Positions 19,768 to 29,805 of a stretch of 64,000 nt of DNA are shown in pieces. The notes under the pieces are model-generated. The model did not search any database, was not told the origin of the DNA, and saw only the letters and a program-made list of their open reading frames with translations. The translations under genes were made by a program, and so were the position numbers. The stretch's first letter is position 1. Each line of letters starts with the position of its first letter. Origin of the DNA: Paremcibacter congregatus (GTDB lineage Bacteria; Pseudomonadota; Alphaproteobacteria; Sphingomonadales; Emcibacteraceae); contig NZ_CP041025.1 in NCBI RefSeq assembly GCF_006385135.1, positions 2,077,501-2,141,500 on the forward strand. The letters are read 5' to 3'.

Positions 19768-20310
19768 TTAAGAGTTCGCGTCTGCAGCAACCTGCATCTT
19801 GATAATTTTATCCGGGTCCTGCAGCTCAGGTACAACACCTTCCTTGATGTGGTCAACATATTTCATGCCACCGATCACCCGACCCCAGATGGTATAGGCT
19901 CCGTCCAGATGCGGCGCCACCCCGAGACAGATAAAAAACTGACTGTCCGCGCTGTCCGGTTCATCGGATCGCGCCATAGACAATGTGCCTTTCAAATGGC
20001 GCATCTCCGAAAATTCAGCCGGGATATTCTGCCCCGATCCTCCGGCACCCGTCCCGTCCGGATCACCACCCTGAGCCATAAAGCCCGGGATAACCCGATG
20101 AAAGGTCAGGCCATCATAGAACCCCTGGCGCACCAGTTCCTTGATCCGTGTTACCGTTTTTGGCGCCAGATCAGGATACATTTCGATCGTTACCCGACCA
20201 TCTTTCAGATCAAGATAAAGGGTATTTTCCAAATCCAGATCCTGGGCAAAGGCGTTCATTGCCCCGACCATCATCACTAAAGCAAAGCATGCCTTGATCA
20301 ACTGTTTCAT
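19768..20310 (-). CDS. Exported cyclophilin-type peptidyl-prolyl isomerase
   Basis: Periplasmic counterpart of the adjacent cyclophilin, 180 aa from the ATG at 20310 (an in-frame ATG at 20322 adds four residues). The signal peptide is MKQLIKACFALVMMVGAMN up to AFAQ, then a cyclophilin domain with FHRVIPGFMAQGGDP, SADSQFFICLG and TIWGRVIGG. It lies 22 bases after coaD. The mature core resembles the next gene closely, pointing to tandem duplication in which one copy gained or kept a signal peptide. Confidence 0.93.
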   Translation of the reverse strand: MKQLIKACFALVMMVGAMNAFAQDLDLENTLYLDLKDGRVTIEMYPDLAPKTVTRIKELVRQGFYDGLTFHRVIPGFMAQGGDPDGTGAGGSGQNIPAEFSEMRHLKGTLSMARSDEPDSADSQFFICLGVAPHLDGAYTIWGRVIGGMKYVDHIKEGVVPELQDPDKIIKMQVAADANS

Positions 20311-20332
20311 AATGTAGTCCATGTCGTTAATT

Positions 20333-20839
20333 TTATTTACCGAGTTTCCGCAACACTTCGGTTGTCACTTGTGCCGGCACGAAGGCTGAAATGTCGCCAT
20401 CAAAACGGGCGATTTCCTTGACCAGGCGTGATGCAATCGGCTGCAGCGCCGGATCCGCCATGAGAAACAGCGTCTCGATATCCGGGTTGAGCTTGTAATT
20501 CATGGCTGTCATTTGAAATTCATATTCAAAGTCTGACACCGCACGAAGCCCCCGAATAATAGCTGTCGCCCCCACTTCTTCCGCATAAGTCATCAGCAGC
20601 GTACTGAAGGATTGAACCTCAATCGTGACACCAGTATCTTTCTCAATAAAGGCGGTTTCACGGCGCACCATTTCCACACGCTCATCAAGATCAAACATCG
20701 CCGATTTGGACGGGTTGGTGGAAATCCCCAGAATGAGATGGTCCACCAGTTTCGCGCCGCGTTTGATGATATCAATATGCCCCAGAGTAATCGGATCAAA
20801 AGTGCCCGGATATAACCCGATACGGTTTTTCATAGCCAT
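20333..20839 (-). CDS. coaD: Phosphopantetheine adenylyltransferase
   Basis: Penultimate step of coenzyme A synthesis, adenylylation of 4'-phosphopantetheine. It is 168 aa. The nucleotidyltransferase motif GLYPGTFDPITLGHIDII is near the N-terminus and IIRGLRAVSDFEYEFQM is the conserved substrate region. The ATG at 20833 (MKNRIG) is a possible alternative two codons downstream. It begins 5 bases after the gyrA stop. Confidence 0.97.
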   Translation of the reverse strand: MAMKNRIGLYPGTFDPITLGHIDIIKRGAKLVDHLILGISTNPSKSAMFDLDERVEMVRRETAFIEKDTGVTIEVQSFSTLLMTYAEEVGATAIIRGLRAVSDFEYEFQMTAMNYKLNPDIETLFLMADPALQPIASRLVKEIARFDGDISAFVPAQVTTEVLRKLGK

Positions 20840-20844
20840 ACCCT

Positions 20845-23607
20845 TTACTCCTCGGTAGGGATTTCTGTATCTGCGTTCTCGTCTACTTCGGGAGTTGATG
20901 CATCTGAAGACGTCTCGGCGGTTACGCCATCTTCTATCTCTTCATCATCGTCAGCGTCACTTTCCTCAACCCGTTCAACGGAAACAATTTTTTCTTCGTC
21001 ACCGACTTTGAACAGGGTCACACCCTGTGTATTACGCCCGGCAATACGAACCCCGTCAACCGGCACCCGGATAAGCCGTCCCTGATCGGTGACCATCATC
21101 AACTGGTCCATTTCATTGATCGGGAAAGCCGCAATGACGTCGCCATTACGGTCAGAGGTTTCAATATTGATGATCCCCTGCCCGCCGCGATTGGTGACGC
21201 GATATTCATAGGCCGATGTGCGTTTCCCGAAACCATTAACCGTTACGCTTAAGACAAACTGTTCGTTTTCTTCGAGCTCGGCAAGACGTTCAGCCGTCAT
21301 ACCTTCCGGCACGTCCGGTGTCTCCTCACGCCGTTTGGCGGCGGCATATTTCAGGTAAGCTGTACGCTCTTCGGTCTCTGCGGCAACATTTCCCAGAATT
21401 GACATGGAAACGACTTCATCGCCTTCCGCCAGTCGAATGCCCCGCACGCCGTCAGAATTGCGGCCCTTGAACAACCGAACTGCCGTCGCGGCAAAACGGA
21501 TACATTTGCCCCCCTTCGCCGCCATCAGAACGTCATCTTCTTCAGCACAGGACGCCACCCCGATCAGACTATCGCCTTCCGACAGACGAATAGCGATCTT
21601 GCCGTTAGCTCTCACGTTGGAGAAATCCGACAACAGGTTACGGCGAATATTGCCCATCTTCGTGGCGAAGATCGCATGCAAATCGCCCCAGCTATCCTCA
21701 TCTTCCGGCAAGGGGAGAATAGTCGATATGGTCTCGCCCTGCGCCAATGGCAGGATATTGATCAGGGCCTTGCCTTTAGATTGCGGAGAACCCAGCGGCA
21801 GTTTCCATACTTTCAATTTATAAACCTGACCCAGATTACTGAAAAACAGGATCGGGGTATGGGTATTGGCGACAAACACATTCTGGAGGAAATCCTCGTC
21901 TTTCGTGCTCATGCCTGACCGGCCTTTACCGCCACGCCGTTGCGCCCGATATGTGGTCAGAGGCACCCGTTTGATATAACCGGTATTGGTTACGGTAACC
22001 ACCATGTCTTCCCGTTGGATCAGGTCTTCATCTTCAAACCCGAAGGCGTCCATGGCGAATTCACTGCGCCGCGGCGTCGCATAAGTATCGCGATATTCAA
22101 TGAATTCTTCCCGCATGATGCCATACAGGCGTTCACGGCTGCGCAGGATATCAATATAATCTTCGATTTCGACCGCCAGTTCCTTCAATTCAGTTCCAAT
22201 GTCGTCCCGGCCCAGTGCCGTCAGGCGATGCAGGCGCAGTTCAAGAATGGCGCGGACCTGTTTTTCTGACAGTTTATATTTACCGTCGACCACTTCACGA
22301 CCAGGTTCGCTGATCAGTTCAATATACCCCTGAACATCTACTGCATCCCAGGCTTCCGCCATCAAACGCACACGCGCCTCAGTCGGGTTCGGAGCGCTGC
22401 GGATCATGGCGACGATCTTGTCAAGGTTATTTACCGCGATCACCAGACCTACCAGGATATGGGCCCGGTCACGGGCCTTGCTCAGTTTATATTTGGTCCG
22501 GCGCGTAATAACCTCTTCACGGAACTTGATAAAACATTCGATAATCCGGCGCAGATTAAGCACCTCCGGACGTCCGCCATTAAGAGCCAGGATATTAGCG
22601 CCAAAACTGGTCTGCAGAGGAGAATAACGGAACAGTTGATTGAGAATGACATCCCCGACACCGTCACGTTTCAATTCCACCACAACCCGAACGCCGGTCC
22701 GGTCAGATTCGTCACGAATATCGGAAATGCCCTCGATCTTCTTGCTGCGCACCAGATCGGCAATCTGCTCAACCATCCGGGCTTTATTGACCTGGAAAGG
22801 AACTTCCGTGATAACAATAGCTTCACGCCCCTGCCGCACTTCTTCAAAATGCGTTTTCCCGCGCATAATGATTGAGCCACGACCGGTGCTCAGAGCGGAT
22901 TTCGCCCCCGCAGATCCCATGATCAGACCGCCGGTGGGAAAGTCAGGCCCTGGTACGATCTCGATCAGTTCTTCCATGGTAATTTCCGGATTATCCACGA
23001 AAGCGCAACAGGCGGTTAATACTTCGCCCAGATTATGGGGCGGAATATTGGTTGCCATACCGACCGCAATCCCGCCAGCCCCGTTGATCAATAGGTTGGG
23101 AAAACGGGCCGGAAGAACGGTTGGCTCGGATTCAGATTCGTCATAGTTGGGCTGAAAATTGACTGTATCCTTGTCAATATCTTCCAACAGGCCACTCGCC
23201 GCCTTGTCCATACGGGCTTCCGTATAGCGCATGGCCGCCGCCTTGTCCCCGTCCATCGACCCAAAGTTCCCCTGACCATCGATCAAGGGCAGGCGCAGTG
23301 AGAAATTCTGCGACATCCGCACCATGGATTCATAAATGGCGCTATCCCCATGCGGGTGATACTTACCCATGACATCCCCGACGATACGCGCAGATTTGCG
23401 GTATGGCTTGGTCCAGTCATAGTTGTTTTCATACATGGAATAAAGAATGCGGCGATGAACCGGTTTCAGACCATCCCGCACATCAGGTAAGGCGCGCGAC
23501 ACGATCACGCTCATGGCGTAATCGAGATAAGAGGTTTTCATTTCCTCTTCAATGGTGATGGATGAAATCGTTGGGTCTAGAACATCAGAAAGACTGTTAT
23601 CGGTCAA
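20845..23607 (-). CDS. gyrA: DNA gyrase subunit A
   Basis: Breakage-reunion subunit of gyrase, which introduces negative supercoils. The 920-aa product has the catalytic tyrosine in [10 protein letters not shown] (Tyr128), the quinolone-resistance region [11 protein letters not shown] (Ser89 and Glu93, the drug-susceptible-type residues) and the GyrA box QRRGGKG at the start of the C-terminal beta-pinwheel. A long acidic tail rich in Asp and Glu ends the protein. It heads the gyrA-coaD-ppi-ppi-queA-tgt operon. Confidence 0.98.
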   Translation of the reverse strand: MTDNSLSDVLDPTISSITIEEEMKTSYLDYAMSVIVSRALPDVRDGLKPVHRRILYSMYENNYDWTKPYRKSARIVGDVMGKYHPHGDSAIYESMVRMSQNFSLRLPLIDGQGNFGSMDGDKAAAMRYTEARMDKAASGLLEDIDKDTVNFQPNYDESESEPTVLPARFPNLLINGAGGIAVGMATNIPPHNLGEVLTACCAFVDNPEITMEELIEIVPGPDFPTGGLIMGSAGAKSALSTGRGSIIMRGKTHFEEVRQGREAIVITEVPFQVNKARMVEQIADLVRSKKIEGISDIRDESDRTGVRVVVELKRDGVGDVILNQLFRYSPLQTSFGANILALNGGRPEVLNLRRIIECFIKFREEVITRRTKYKLSKARDRAHILVGLVIAVNNLDKIVAMIRSAPNPTEARVRLMAEAWDAVDVQGYIELISEPGREVVDGKYKLSEKQVRAILELRLHRLTALGRDDIGTELKELAVEIEDYIDILRSRERLYGIMREEFIEYRDTYATPRRSEFAMDAFGFEDEDLIQREDMVVTVTNTGYIKRVPLTTYRAQRRGGKGRSGMSTKDEDFLQNVFVANTHTPILFFSNLGQVYKLKVWKLPLGSPQSKGKALINILPLAQGETISTILPLPEDEDSWGDLHAIFATKMGNIRRNLLSDFSNVRANGKIAIRLSEGDSLIGVASCAEEDDVLMAAKGGKCIRFAATAVRLFKGRNSDGVRGIRLAEGDEVVSMSILGNVAAETEERTAYLKYAAAKRREETPDVPEGMTAERLAELEENEQFVLSVTVNGFGKRTSAYEYRVTNRGGQGIINIETSDRNGDVIAAFPINEMDQLMMVTDQGRLIRVPVDGVRIAGRNTQGVTLFKVGDEEKIVSVERVEESDADDDEEIEDGVTAETSSDASTPEVDENADTEIPTEE

Positions 23608-23700
23608 AGAATTGGCCCTTTTTTATATACGCGACATAATAATTTTGTCCAGTTTTCCACTCCCCGAAAGACCTGACAAAAATCAAAGGATTTTTATACT

Positions 23701-23735
23701 AAATCCCGCCCTCCTTAGCAAGGAAAACGGGATTT
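23701..23735 (-). terminator. Probable terminator downstream of the YbjQ-like gene
   Basis: AAATCCCG pairs with CGGGATTT and an inner CCTT/AAGG pairing closes the loop. It lies about 70 bases after the YbjQ-like stop and ahead of gyrA, so it could separate the two units. The T tract on the minus strand is short. Confidence 0.5.
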
Positions 23736-23805
23736 ATTTATGTCTTTTAGAACCAATCAAAACGGCATCGCCGCCAAGCCGCCAAAAGCCCTTATATACC
23801 CTGAC

Positions 23806-24120
23806 CTAGGCAAGCTTGACTGCTGTGCCATACGCCAGGATTTCCGACGCATTCGTGGCGATTGTTGATGTGGTAAACCGCAAGTTGACAACCGCATCGG
23901 CGCCAACGGCCCGGGCATTATCCTCCAGACGCCGCAAGGCCGTCTCCCGGGCGTCTTCCAGTAACTCCGTGTACCCCCGCAATTCGCCGCCCACAATTGT
24001 TTTCAAACCGGCCATAATATCACGGCCAATATGTTTGGATTGTACCGTACTCCCCCTCACCAGCCCCAGACTTTCCACAATCTCCTGCGCCGCAATTTCT
24101 TCTGTGGTAACCATCAACAT
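23806..24120 (-). CDS. YbjQ/UPF0145 family heavy-metal-binding-domain-like protein
   Basis: Small 104-aa cytosolic protein of the YbjQ family, which forms pentamers in solved structures and has no firm function. Family features are an N-terminal VTTEEI strand, GLVRGSTVQSKHIGRDIMAGLK, GGELRGYTELLEDARETAL and ARAVGADAVVNLRF, with AYGTAVKL at the end. The frame is open upstream to 24234, but the ATG at 24120 has AGGGACAG ahead of it and gives the normal family length. It diverges from the truncated AHSA1 remnant. Confidence 0.85.
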   Translation of the reverse strand: MLMVTTEEIAAQEIVESLGLVRGSTVQSKHIGRDIMAGLKTIVGGELRGYTELLEDARETALRRLEDNARAVGADAVVNLRFTTSTIATNASEILAYGTAVKLA

Positions 24121-24239
24121 AATCTGTCCCTTTCCTAGGTTATTTTCTCCATCTTCGACAATAGAATATAACTTACCCGAACCAGTACCATTTGTCTTGC
24201 GGATCGCCTCTTCGCCAATCCACCCGCCCATCATAACAC

Positions 24240-24559
24240 TTAGCCATTGGCACTACGCCATGATCTGCCCAGATGGTCAGGCCTATTGGGGATACACCGA
24301 ATATCTCACTATCACCCCCATTGATCATTACACCGCCCTGGACGGCTTCTCTGACGAAACCGGCGCGATCAATCAGGCACTGCCCAGAGCAAACTGGGAC
24401 GTTACATTCAAGGATGTATCCGAGAAGACCTCCGTGGAGACCATCATCGCCTATCAATCGTCAGAAGACCTCGATACGGTTATTCAGATGGGCATGAAAG
24501 AGGGAATGACCTCTACTCTTGAACGGCTGGATGAATTTCTTCTCACACTGAATAAATAG
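24240..24559 (+). pseudogene. 5'-truncated SRPBCC / AHSA1-like gene
   Basis: The reading frame encodes only the second half of an AHSA1-like START-fold protein. Recognisable homology begins near HWHYAMICPDGQAYWGYTEY and runs through the FSDETG loop, the VTFKDVSEKTSVETIIAY strand and the closing helix MGMKEGMTSTLERLDEFLL. Intact relatives are about 140-160 aa and start with a beta strand and two helices, roughly 60 residues absent here. The first in-frame ATG (24260) has no good ribosome-binding site. The missing part would have lain toward the YbjQ gene, so a deletion or rearrangement near 24240 is likely. It could still be a short expressed protein of 99 aa. Confidence 0.6.
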
Positions 24560-24587
24560 GCTTCAGCGCCTTTTCACAGCACATCAC

Positions 24588-24620
24588 AAAAAAGCCGGAC
24601 CACAAGGCCCGGCTTTTTTT
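24588..24620. terminator. Bidirectional rho-independent terminator
   Basis: AAAAAAGCCGGACC and GGCCCGGCTTTTTTT form a long GC-rich stem around ACAA with A and T flanks, so it can work on both strands. It serves the AHSA1 remnant (plus) and tRNA-Ser (minus), which ends 6 bases away. Confidence 0.85.
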
Positions 24621-24625
24621 GGTAA

Positions 24626-24715
24626 TGGTAGAGAGGAAGGGATTCGAACCCTCGATACCCGTGAAGGTATACTCCCTTAGCAGGGGAGCGCTTTCGACCA
24701 CTCAGCCACCTCTCC
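24626..24715 (-). tRNA. tRNA-Ser (anticodon GCT)
   Basis: A 90-nt class II tRNA on the minus strand. The acceptor stem GGAGAGG pairs with CCTCTCT, the anticodon loop CTGCTAA sits between CTCCC and GGGAG, and a long variable arm TATACCTTCACGGGTAT follows. The T loop is GGTTCGAATCC and CCA is encoded. It reads AGC and AGT codons. Confidence 0.96.
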
Positions 24716-24891
24716 GCCGCCGTTTTTAGTTACAGACGCCGGATAAGTCAAAGGGTTTTTCAATTAAATTTTTAAAACTGACAAATCCCCGTGTACAACA
24801 CCAAAAATCATAAAGAAAACATATAATTCCCACATAAGCCTTCCATCAAATCACAATGAGAACAAAAAAAGAACATTGACTATTTCAAAAG

Positions 24892-25215
24892 ATGCTTCAT
24901 TATAAAGAAATGACACAGCATATAGACAGTATTTCTCCACCCCCGGGGCATCATCACGTCCCAGATTTCAGTACGCCGGACACAACCAGCGTCCACTTGG
25001 CGGCTCTGCGTAAGATTTGCGCACAATGTCAGGTGAGAGACGTCTATCCAGAGGAAATCCTACCTCACCTTACCGCTTTAAGCGCCCATAAGACAGACGT
25101 CAGGACTTTAAGCGACTCTCTTTTACGTCACCTTCGGGTTAAAAATCCAACATTGCGCCACGATTCTGTTATGGGCTGCCTGGAGGCCATCTGTATGCAC
25201 TTTGGCCAGCGATAA
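24892..25215 (+). CDS. Hypothetical protein, 107 aa
   Basis: I do not recognise this protein. The N-terminus is Ser/Pro/His-rich (SISPPPGHHHVPD) and the rest looks helical, with CAQCQV, LPHLTALSAHKTDVRTLSD and a cysteine-containing end. No signal peptide or membrane segment is visible. Start choice is weak: ATG at 24892 or 24910, neither with a strong Shine-Dalgarno sequence. It lies 44 bases before the acetyltransferase in the same direction. Codon usage looks ordinary, which is the main argument that it is real. Confidence 0.5.
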   Translation: MLHYKEMTQHIDSISPPPGHHHVPDFSTPDTTSVHLAALRKICAQCQVRDVYPEEILPHLTALSAHKTDVRTLSDSLLRHLRVKNPTLRHDSVMGCLEAICMHFGQR

Positions 25216-25258
25216 TTGTATCCGGGCGTAAACCGCCCCCACCAGGAGGACACATTTT

Positions 25259-25798
25259 ATGTCAAAAAAATATGAAACCGACCGCCTCACCTATGCGATG
25301 ATGACTGCTGAAGACGGGGACTTGATGCTGGATCTCGACAGTGACCCCGAAGTCATGCGCTATATCACTAATGGCAAATGCACCACGCCGGAGGACATGC
25401 GGGACGTGTATATCCCCCGCATGTTAAGTTATACGAATAAAACATGCGGCTGGGGTCTATGGAAGACTTTTCGTAAGGAAGACGGTGACTTTATCGGCTG
25501 GTTTCTACTGCGCCCCAACAAGGACGCCCCCCGTGAAGTGGAAATCGGCTGGCGGTTCAAACAAAAATACTGGGGTATGGGATACGGCACCGAAGGCGCA
25601 ACCCTGTTCCGTGATCACAGCTTCGCCCAAGCCAATGTCGAGAAGCTCTACGCCATCGCCCTGCCGGGAAATATTGGCTCAATCGGTATCATGAAAAAGA
25701 TTGGCATGACATTTATCAAAAGATACATCCATGAAGATACCATATTTGATCCAGAAGAAGTCGTGCATTATGAAATGAAAGCGCCCACAACCAGATAG
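25259..25798 (+). CDS. GNAT family N-acetyltransferase (RimJ/RimL-like)
   Basis: Acetyl-CoA-dependent acetyltransferase of 179 aa. It begins with the RimJ/L-type strand TDRLTYAMMTAEDGDLMLDL, then VEIGWRFKQKYWGMGYGTEGA, which carries the acetyl-CoA pyrophosphate loop in degenerate form, and ends with the NIGSIGIMKKIGM alpha4 segment typical of the family. CCAGGAGGACA provides a strong ribosome-binding site ahead of the ATG. The substrate may be a small amine or a ribosomal protein N-terminus and cannot be told from sequence. Confidence 0.85.
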   Translation: MSKKYETDRLTYAMMTAEDGDLMLDLDSDPEVMRYITNGKCTTPEDMRDVYIPRMLSYTNKTCGWGLWKTFRKEDGDFIGWFLLRPNKDAPREVEIGWRFKQKYWGMGYGTEGATLFRDHSFAQANVEKLYAIALPGNIGSIGIMKKIGMTFIKRYIHEDTIFDPEEVVHYEMKAPTTR

Positions 25799-25841
25799 GC
25801 TGTCGGCGCGTTTAAAAATTGATAAAGAAGGGACAGAGACC

Positions 25842-26111
25842 TTAGTGGGTCGCCAACCATTCACGGGCCATGCGCTGCGCACGGGCAATGTCACTGTTGG
25901 TCATATCTTCAGCAACTTCGGCCCGGTCAATCTGTGCACTCTTCATGCCACGGATCGCCGCCAGGTTGAACCATTTATGCGCCTCGATAAAATCCTGGTC
26001 GACACCCTGGCCAATAGAATAAAGCAACCCGAGGTCATAAAAAGCTTCTGCCGTACCGATTTCCGCTTGCGCCATACGCTCTGCTACATATGAATAATCT
26101 ACTTGTCCCAT
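25842..26111 (-). CDS. Small Sel1-like repeat protein
   Basis: An 89-aa protein with one recognisable Sel1-type helical pair: AEAFYDLGLLYSIGQGVDQD followed by FIEAHKWFNLAAIRG. A second partial helix precedes AQRMAREWLATH. There is no signal peptide, so it is probably a cytosolic protein-interaction module. The ATG at 26111 (MGQVDYSY) is preferred to one at 26126. It stands alone, convergent with the acetyltransferase gene. Confidence 0.75.
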   Translation of the reverse strand: MGQVDYSYVAERMAQAEIGTAEAFYDLGLLYSIGQGVDQDFIEAHKWFNLAAIRGMKSAQIDRAEVAEDMTNSDIARAQRMAREWLATH

Positions 26112-26263
26112 TCCTAAACTCCACATCCCATTCTAATAAATTTAGCTGGCCCCATCGGCCTCTGATTTCTTTTGTTAGAAACAGGTTGCCTTTATTCTGG
26201 TAAAGATTTAGTTAAAGACATTTAAAATATGATAAGTATTTGATTTAAAAAGATTATAAAAAT

Positions 26264-26296
26264 AAAAAAAGCGAACCTTAACAAGGCTCGCTTTTT
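26264..26296 (-). terminator. Rho-independent terminator of the lipoprotein gene
   Basis: The stem AAAAAGCGA-CCTT / AAGG-TCGCTTTTT, with one mismatch, is followed by T on the minus strand. It lies 22 bases after the lipoprotein stop. Confidence 0.8.
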
Positions 26297-26317
26297 AAAA
26301 TTAACCATTCAAGACCG

Positions 26318-26692
26318 TTATTCCGGCTTATCTTCCTTAGGCTTGTCCGCGTCTCCAACCTTCTTTTTCATCGCGTCCATGGCGTCAGTGGCCTCTTCCT
26401 TGACATCTTTCATAACTTCTTTGGCCTCTTCAGTACCTTCTTCCACCATGGTATCCGCTTTTTCCTCAGCCTCATCCATCATGGTTCCTGCTTTTTGTTT
26501 AGCATCTTCCATCATATCGTCAGCTTTTTTCTGGGCGTCATCCAACGTGGATGAAGAGGCGTCCTCTGCCGCTTCTGTTTTTGCTGCAGACGTCTTGTCT
26601 TTGTTGTCATCACCACAGGCTGACAGCCCCAACGTTGCAATCACGGCAACAGAGGAGACAAGCAGTATTTTCTTTAATTCAGTTAGTGTCAT
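26318..26692 (-). CDS. Small coiled-coil lipoprotein
   Basis: A 124-aa predicted lipoprotein. The signal peptide ends in the lipobox LSAC, with Cys26 as the lipidation site. The mature part is almost entirely charged Ala/Glu/Lys/Asp helix with repeated units such as AKQKAGTMMDEAEEKADTM, the amphipathic pattern of apolipoprotein- or LEA-like coiled coils. I assign no specific function; a structural or envelope-stress role would be a guess. It has its own terminator and is a single-gene unit. Confidence 0.75.
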   Translation of the reverse strand: MTLTELKKILLVSSVAVIATLGLSACGDDNKDKTSAAKTEAAEDASSSTLDDAQKKADDMMEDAKQKAGTMMDEAEEKADTMVEEGTEEAKEVMKDVKEEATDAMDAMKKKVGDADKPKEDKPE

Positions 26693-26780
26693 GATATTCC
26701 CCTACCATAAAATTTCAATAGATGCCTCGTGCATCCACTTCAGGAACTTACAGTATATGGTTAATTGTGGCAACTCTGTG

Positions 26781-26809
26781 AAAAAGGCCGCACAAAAGGC
26801 GGCCTTTTT
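26781..26809 (-). terminator. Rho-independent terminator of gatCAB
   Basis: AAAAAGGCCGC pairs with GCGGCCTTTTT around a short A-rich loop. It lies 22 bases after the gatB stop on the minus strand. Confidence 0.85.
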
Positions 26810-26830
26810 ACAAAGAATATCAAAGCGATA

Positions 26831-28315
26831 TCAACCATCGAGTTTCGGCCGCAGCAGTTCATTCACCACCTGCGGGTTGGCCTTGCCCTGGGTCTTTTTC
26901 ATCACCTGGCCGACGAAGAAACCAAATAATTTATCTTTCCCGCCACGGTATTGTTCGACCTTATCCTGATTGGCGCTGAGCACCTCATCAATCATCGCCT
27001 CAATCGCGCCGGTGTCGGATACCTGTTTCAGCCCCTTCTCTTCCACGATTGCTTCCGGGCTCTTGCCGCTTTCCAGCATAATTTCGAAAACATCCTTGGC
27101 GATACGACCTGAAATGGTGCCATCAACCTGCAACGCCAGCAGCTCTGCCCCATCCTTAGTGCCGACCGGGCTGTCTGTGATGGATTTTCCGGCTTTCTTC
27201 AGCGCGCCGAACAGATCAACAATCACCCAGTTGGCCGCCTGACTAGCAAGCTCTGCCTTGTCTTTCCCTGTTTTCTGGGAAAAAGCCTCGAGCAAATCTT
27301 CGAAATAGTCAGCATTCTCTTTTTCCGCCACCAGAACCGCGGCATTATATTCGGAAATACCCAGATCCTTCACCAGACGCAAACGCTTGGCGTCGGGTAA
27401 TTCGGGCAAGCCCCGCGCCAGATCATCAACAAATTCCTGACTGAATTCCAACGGCAGTAAATCGGGATCCGGGAAATAACGATAATCATGTGCTTCTTCC
27501 TTGGACCTCAGGCCGCTTGTGGTGCCGGTGGCCGGATCGAATTGACGGGTTTCCTGATCAATTGTCCCGCCCTCTTCCAGAATATCAATCTGACGTTGGA
27601 CTTCATAGTTGATCACCTGAATCATAAAGCGGATCGAGTTGACGTTCTTGGTTTCTGTCCGGGTGCCAAATTCTTCTCCCGGACGACGTACAGATACATT
27701 GACATCGGCACGCATGGACCCCTGATCCATATTGCCATCACAGGTGCCTGCATAGCGAACGATGGTGCGGATCTTGCGGAAATAGGCCGCAGCCTCTTCC
27801 GCACTGCGCATATCAGGCTTGGATACGATTTCCATCAGGGCGACGCCGGACCGGTTCAGGTCAACATAGGTCTCTGACGGATGCTGGTCATGCATGGACT
27901 TTCCCGCATCCTGTTCCAGATGCAGGCGCTCCACACCGATGGTTTTGGTGGAGCCGTCTTCCAGATCAACCACCAACTCACCTTCGCCGACAATCGGATC
28001 CTTGAACTGGGAAATCTGATAGCCCTGCGGCAAATCGGCGTAGAAATAATTCTTACGGTCAAAGACCGAGCGCAGATTGATCTGGCACCCCATGGCAAGA
28101 CCGGTGCGCACGGCCTGACGTACGCATTCTTCGTTGATCACCGGCAGCATGCCGGGCATGGCGCTACAGACGAAACTTACATGAGTATTCGGCTCGCCAC
28201 CAAATTTGGTGGACGCGCCGGAAAACAGCTTTGATTCAGACAGAACCTGTGCATGAATTTCCAGACCGATCACGACTTCCCAATCCCCGGTGGCGCCCTG
28301 TACATATTTATTCAT
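26831..28315 (-). CDS. gatB: Asp-tRNA(Asn)/Glu-tRNA(Gln) amidotransferase subunit B
   Basis: Kinase and transamidation subunit that recognises misacylated Glu-tRNA(Gln) or Asp-tRNA(Asn). It is 494 aa from the ATG at 28315, which overlaps the gatA stop as ATGA; a longer start at 28330 is less likely. Conserved sequences include [51 protein letters not shown] and the [16 protein letters not shown] motif. The YqeY-like C-terminal tail domain is complete. It is the last gene of gatC-gatA-gatB. Confidence 0.97.
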   Translation of the reverse strand: MNKYVQGATGDWEVVIGLEIHAQVLSESKLFSGASTKFGGEPNTHVSFVCSAMPGMLPVINEECVRQAVRTGLAMGCQINLRSVFDRKNYFYADLPQGYQISQFKDPIVGEGELVVDLEDGSTKTIGVERLHLEQDAGKSMHDQHPSETYVDLNRSGVALMEIVSKPDMRSAEEAAAYFRKIRTIVRYAGTCDGNMDQGSMRADVNVSVRRPGEEFGTRTETKNVNSIRFMIQVINYEVQRQIDILEEGGTIDQETRQFDPATGTTSGLRSKEEAHDYRYFPDPDLLPLEFSQEFVDDLARGLPELPDAKRLRLVKDLGISEYNAAVLVAEKENADYFEDLLEAFSQKTGKDKAELASQAANWVIVDLFGALKKAGKSITDSPVGTKDGAELLALQVDGTISGRIAKDVFEIMLESGKSPEAIVEEKGLKQVSDTGAIEAMIDEVLSANQDKVEQYRGGKDKLFGFFVGQVMKKTQGKANPQVVNELLRPKLDG

Positions 28316-29796
28316 GAGTTTTCTCCCCACCAGATTTTCGGTTTCGCCGTAAAGCCTGCAGCATGTTCAAGAACATGTCCCGCGCGGAGCACGGTTTCCT
28401 CGTCAAAGGCCTGACCAATAATTTGCAGACCGAGCGGCATCGCTTCCTTGCTTAAACCCGCCGGAACCGAAATCGCCGGCAGCCCGGCAAGGCTCGCCGG
28501 AACCGTGAAAACATCATTGAGATACATGGCAATCGGATCATCCATTTTCTCGCCCAAGGGGAACGCCGCACTCGGGGCCGTCGGGGTAAGGATGACATCA
28601 ACTTTTTCATAAGCCTTGACGAAGTCCTGAACAATCAGCGTACGGATTTTCTGGGCTTTAAGGTAATATGCATCGTAATAACCGGCGGACAACACATAGG
28701 TTCCAATCATGATACGGCGCTGCACTTCCGGGCCAAAGCCTTCGGCGCGGGTATTTTTATACATCCCGTCCAGACTGTCACCGTCAACCCGCAGGCCGTA
28801 TTTCACGCCGTCATAGCGGGCCAGATTGGACGATGCCTCGGCGGGCGCGACGATATAATAGGTCGGCAACGCATATTTGGTGTGCGGCAGGCTGATATCG
28901 ACGATTTCGGCCCCGGCCGCCTTCATCCAGGCAATGCCTTGCTGCCAGAGTTTCTCGATTTCCTCCCCCATGCCGTCCATGCGATATTCTTTTGGAATAC
29001 CGATTTTCATGCCACGAATATCACCAGTCAACGCATGTTCGTAATTAGGTACGGTGCGTTCGACAGACGTACTGTCCTTAATGTCATAGCTTGCCATGCT
29101 TTCCATCATAATGGCGGCGTCCTGCACCGTCTTCGTGATCGGCCCCGCCTGGTCCAGAGAGGATGCAAACGCAATCATGCCCCAACGGGAACAACGTCCA
29201 TAGGTCGGTTTCAGGCCGACAAGGCCAGTAAAGGCCGCCGGCTGGCGAATGGAGCCACCGGTATCTGTTCCGGTCGCCGCAATTGCCATGTGACCGGCAA
29301 CGGCCGCCACGGAACCCCCGGATGATCCTCCGGGAACATAGTCCTTCGTCTCCCCTTCAGCCCGCCACGGGTTCTTCACCGGGCCGTAATAACTGGTTTC
29401 ATTGGACGACCCCATGGCGAACTCATCCATATTGGTTTTGCCCAGCATCACTGCGCCATCCTGCCACAAATTGCCAGATACGGTGGATTCATACTCTGGT
29501 TTGAAACCATTAAGGATATGGCTGGCAGAACAACTGTGAACTCCCTTGGTGCAGAACAGGTCTTTCATGGCAATCGGAATACCGGTCATGCCGGTGGCAT
29601 TACCCGCCTTGATGCGCTCATCGGCCTTATCAGCCATATCCAGCGCCAGATCCGGTGTCTCCACAATATAACTGTTCAGCTCTTTCCCTGCTTCCATGGC
29701 GGACAGATGTTGCTCGGTCAGTTCCCGGGAGGTAAAATCACCTTTGGCAAGACCATCCCGCGCCGCGGCCAGGGTCAGTTTTGTAAAATCACTCAT
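28312..29796 (-). CDS. gatA: Asp-tRNA(Asn)/Glu-tRNA(Gln) amidotransferase subunit A
   Basis: Glutaminase subunit that releases ammonia from glutamine for GatB. The protein is 494 aa. The amidase-signature Ser-cisSer-Lys triad is visible as the Lys in [11 protein letters not shown], the cis-Ser region [14 protein letters not shown] and the nucleophile in [17 protein letters not shown]. It starts 9 bases after gatC and overlaps gatB by 4 bases. Confidence 0.97.
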   Translation of the reverse strand: MSDFTKLTLAAARDGLAKGDFTSRELTEQHLSAMEAGKELNSYIVETPDLALDMADKADERIKAGNATGMTGIPIAMKDLFCTKGVHSCSASHILNGFKPEYESTVSGNLWQDGAVMLGKTNMDEFAMGSSNETSYYGPVKNPWRAEGETKDYVPGGSSGGSVAAVAGHMAIAATGTDTGGSIRQPAAFTGLVGLKPTYGRCSRWGMIAFASSLDQAGPITKTVQDAAIMMESMASYDIKDSTSVERTVPNYEHALTGDIRGMKIGIPKEYRMDGMGEEIEKLWQQGIAWMKAAGAEIVDISLPHTKYALPTYYIVAPAEASSNLARYDGVKYGLRVDGDSLDGMYKNTRAEGFGPEVQRRIMIGTYVLSAGYYDAYYLKAQKIRTLIVQDFVKAYEKVDVILTPTAPSAAFPLGEKMDDPIAMYLNDVFTVPASLAGLPAISVPAGLSKEAMPLGLQIIGQAFDEETVLRAGHVLEHAAGFTAKPKIWWGENS

Positions 29797-29805
29797 ATCC
29801 TGGTC

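Noticed and set aside
23816-24239. Upstream extension of the AHSA1-like frame
   Set aside because: This stretch is antisense to the YbjQ gene and shows no AHSA1 homology; only the part after about 24240 is meaningful.
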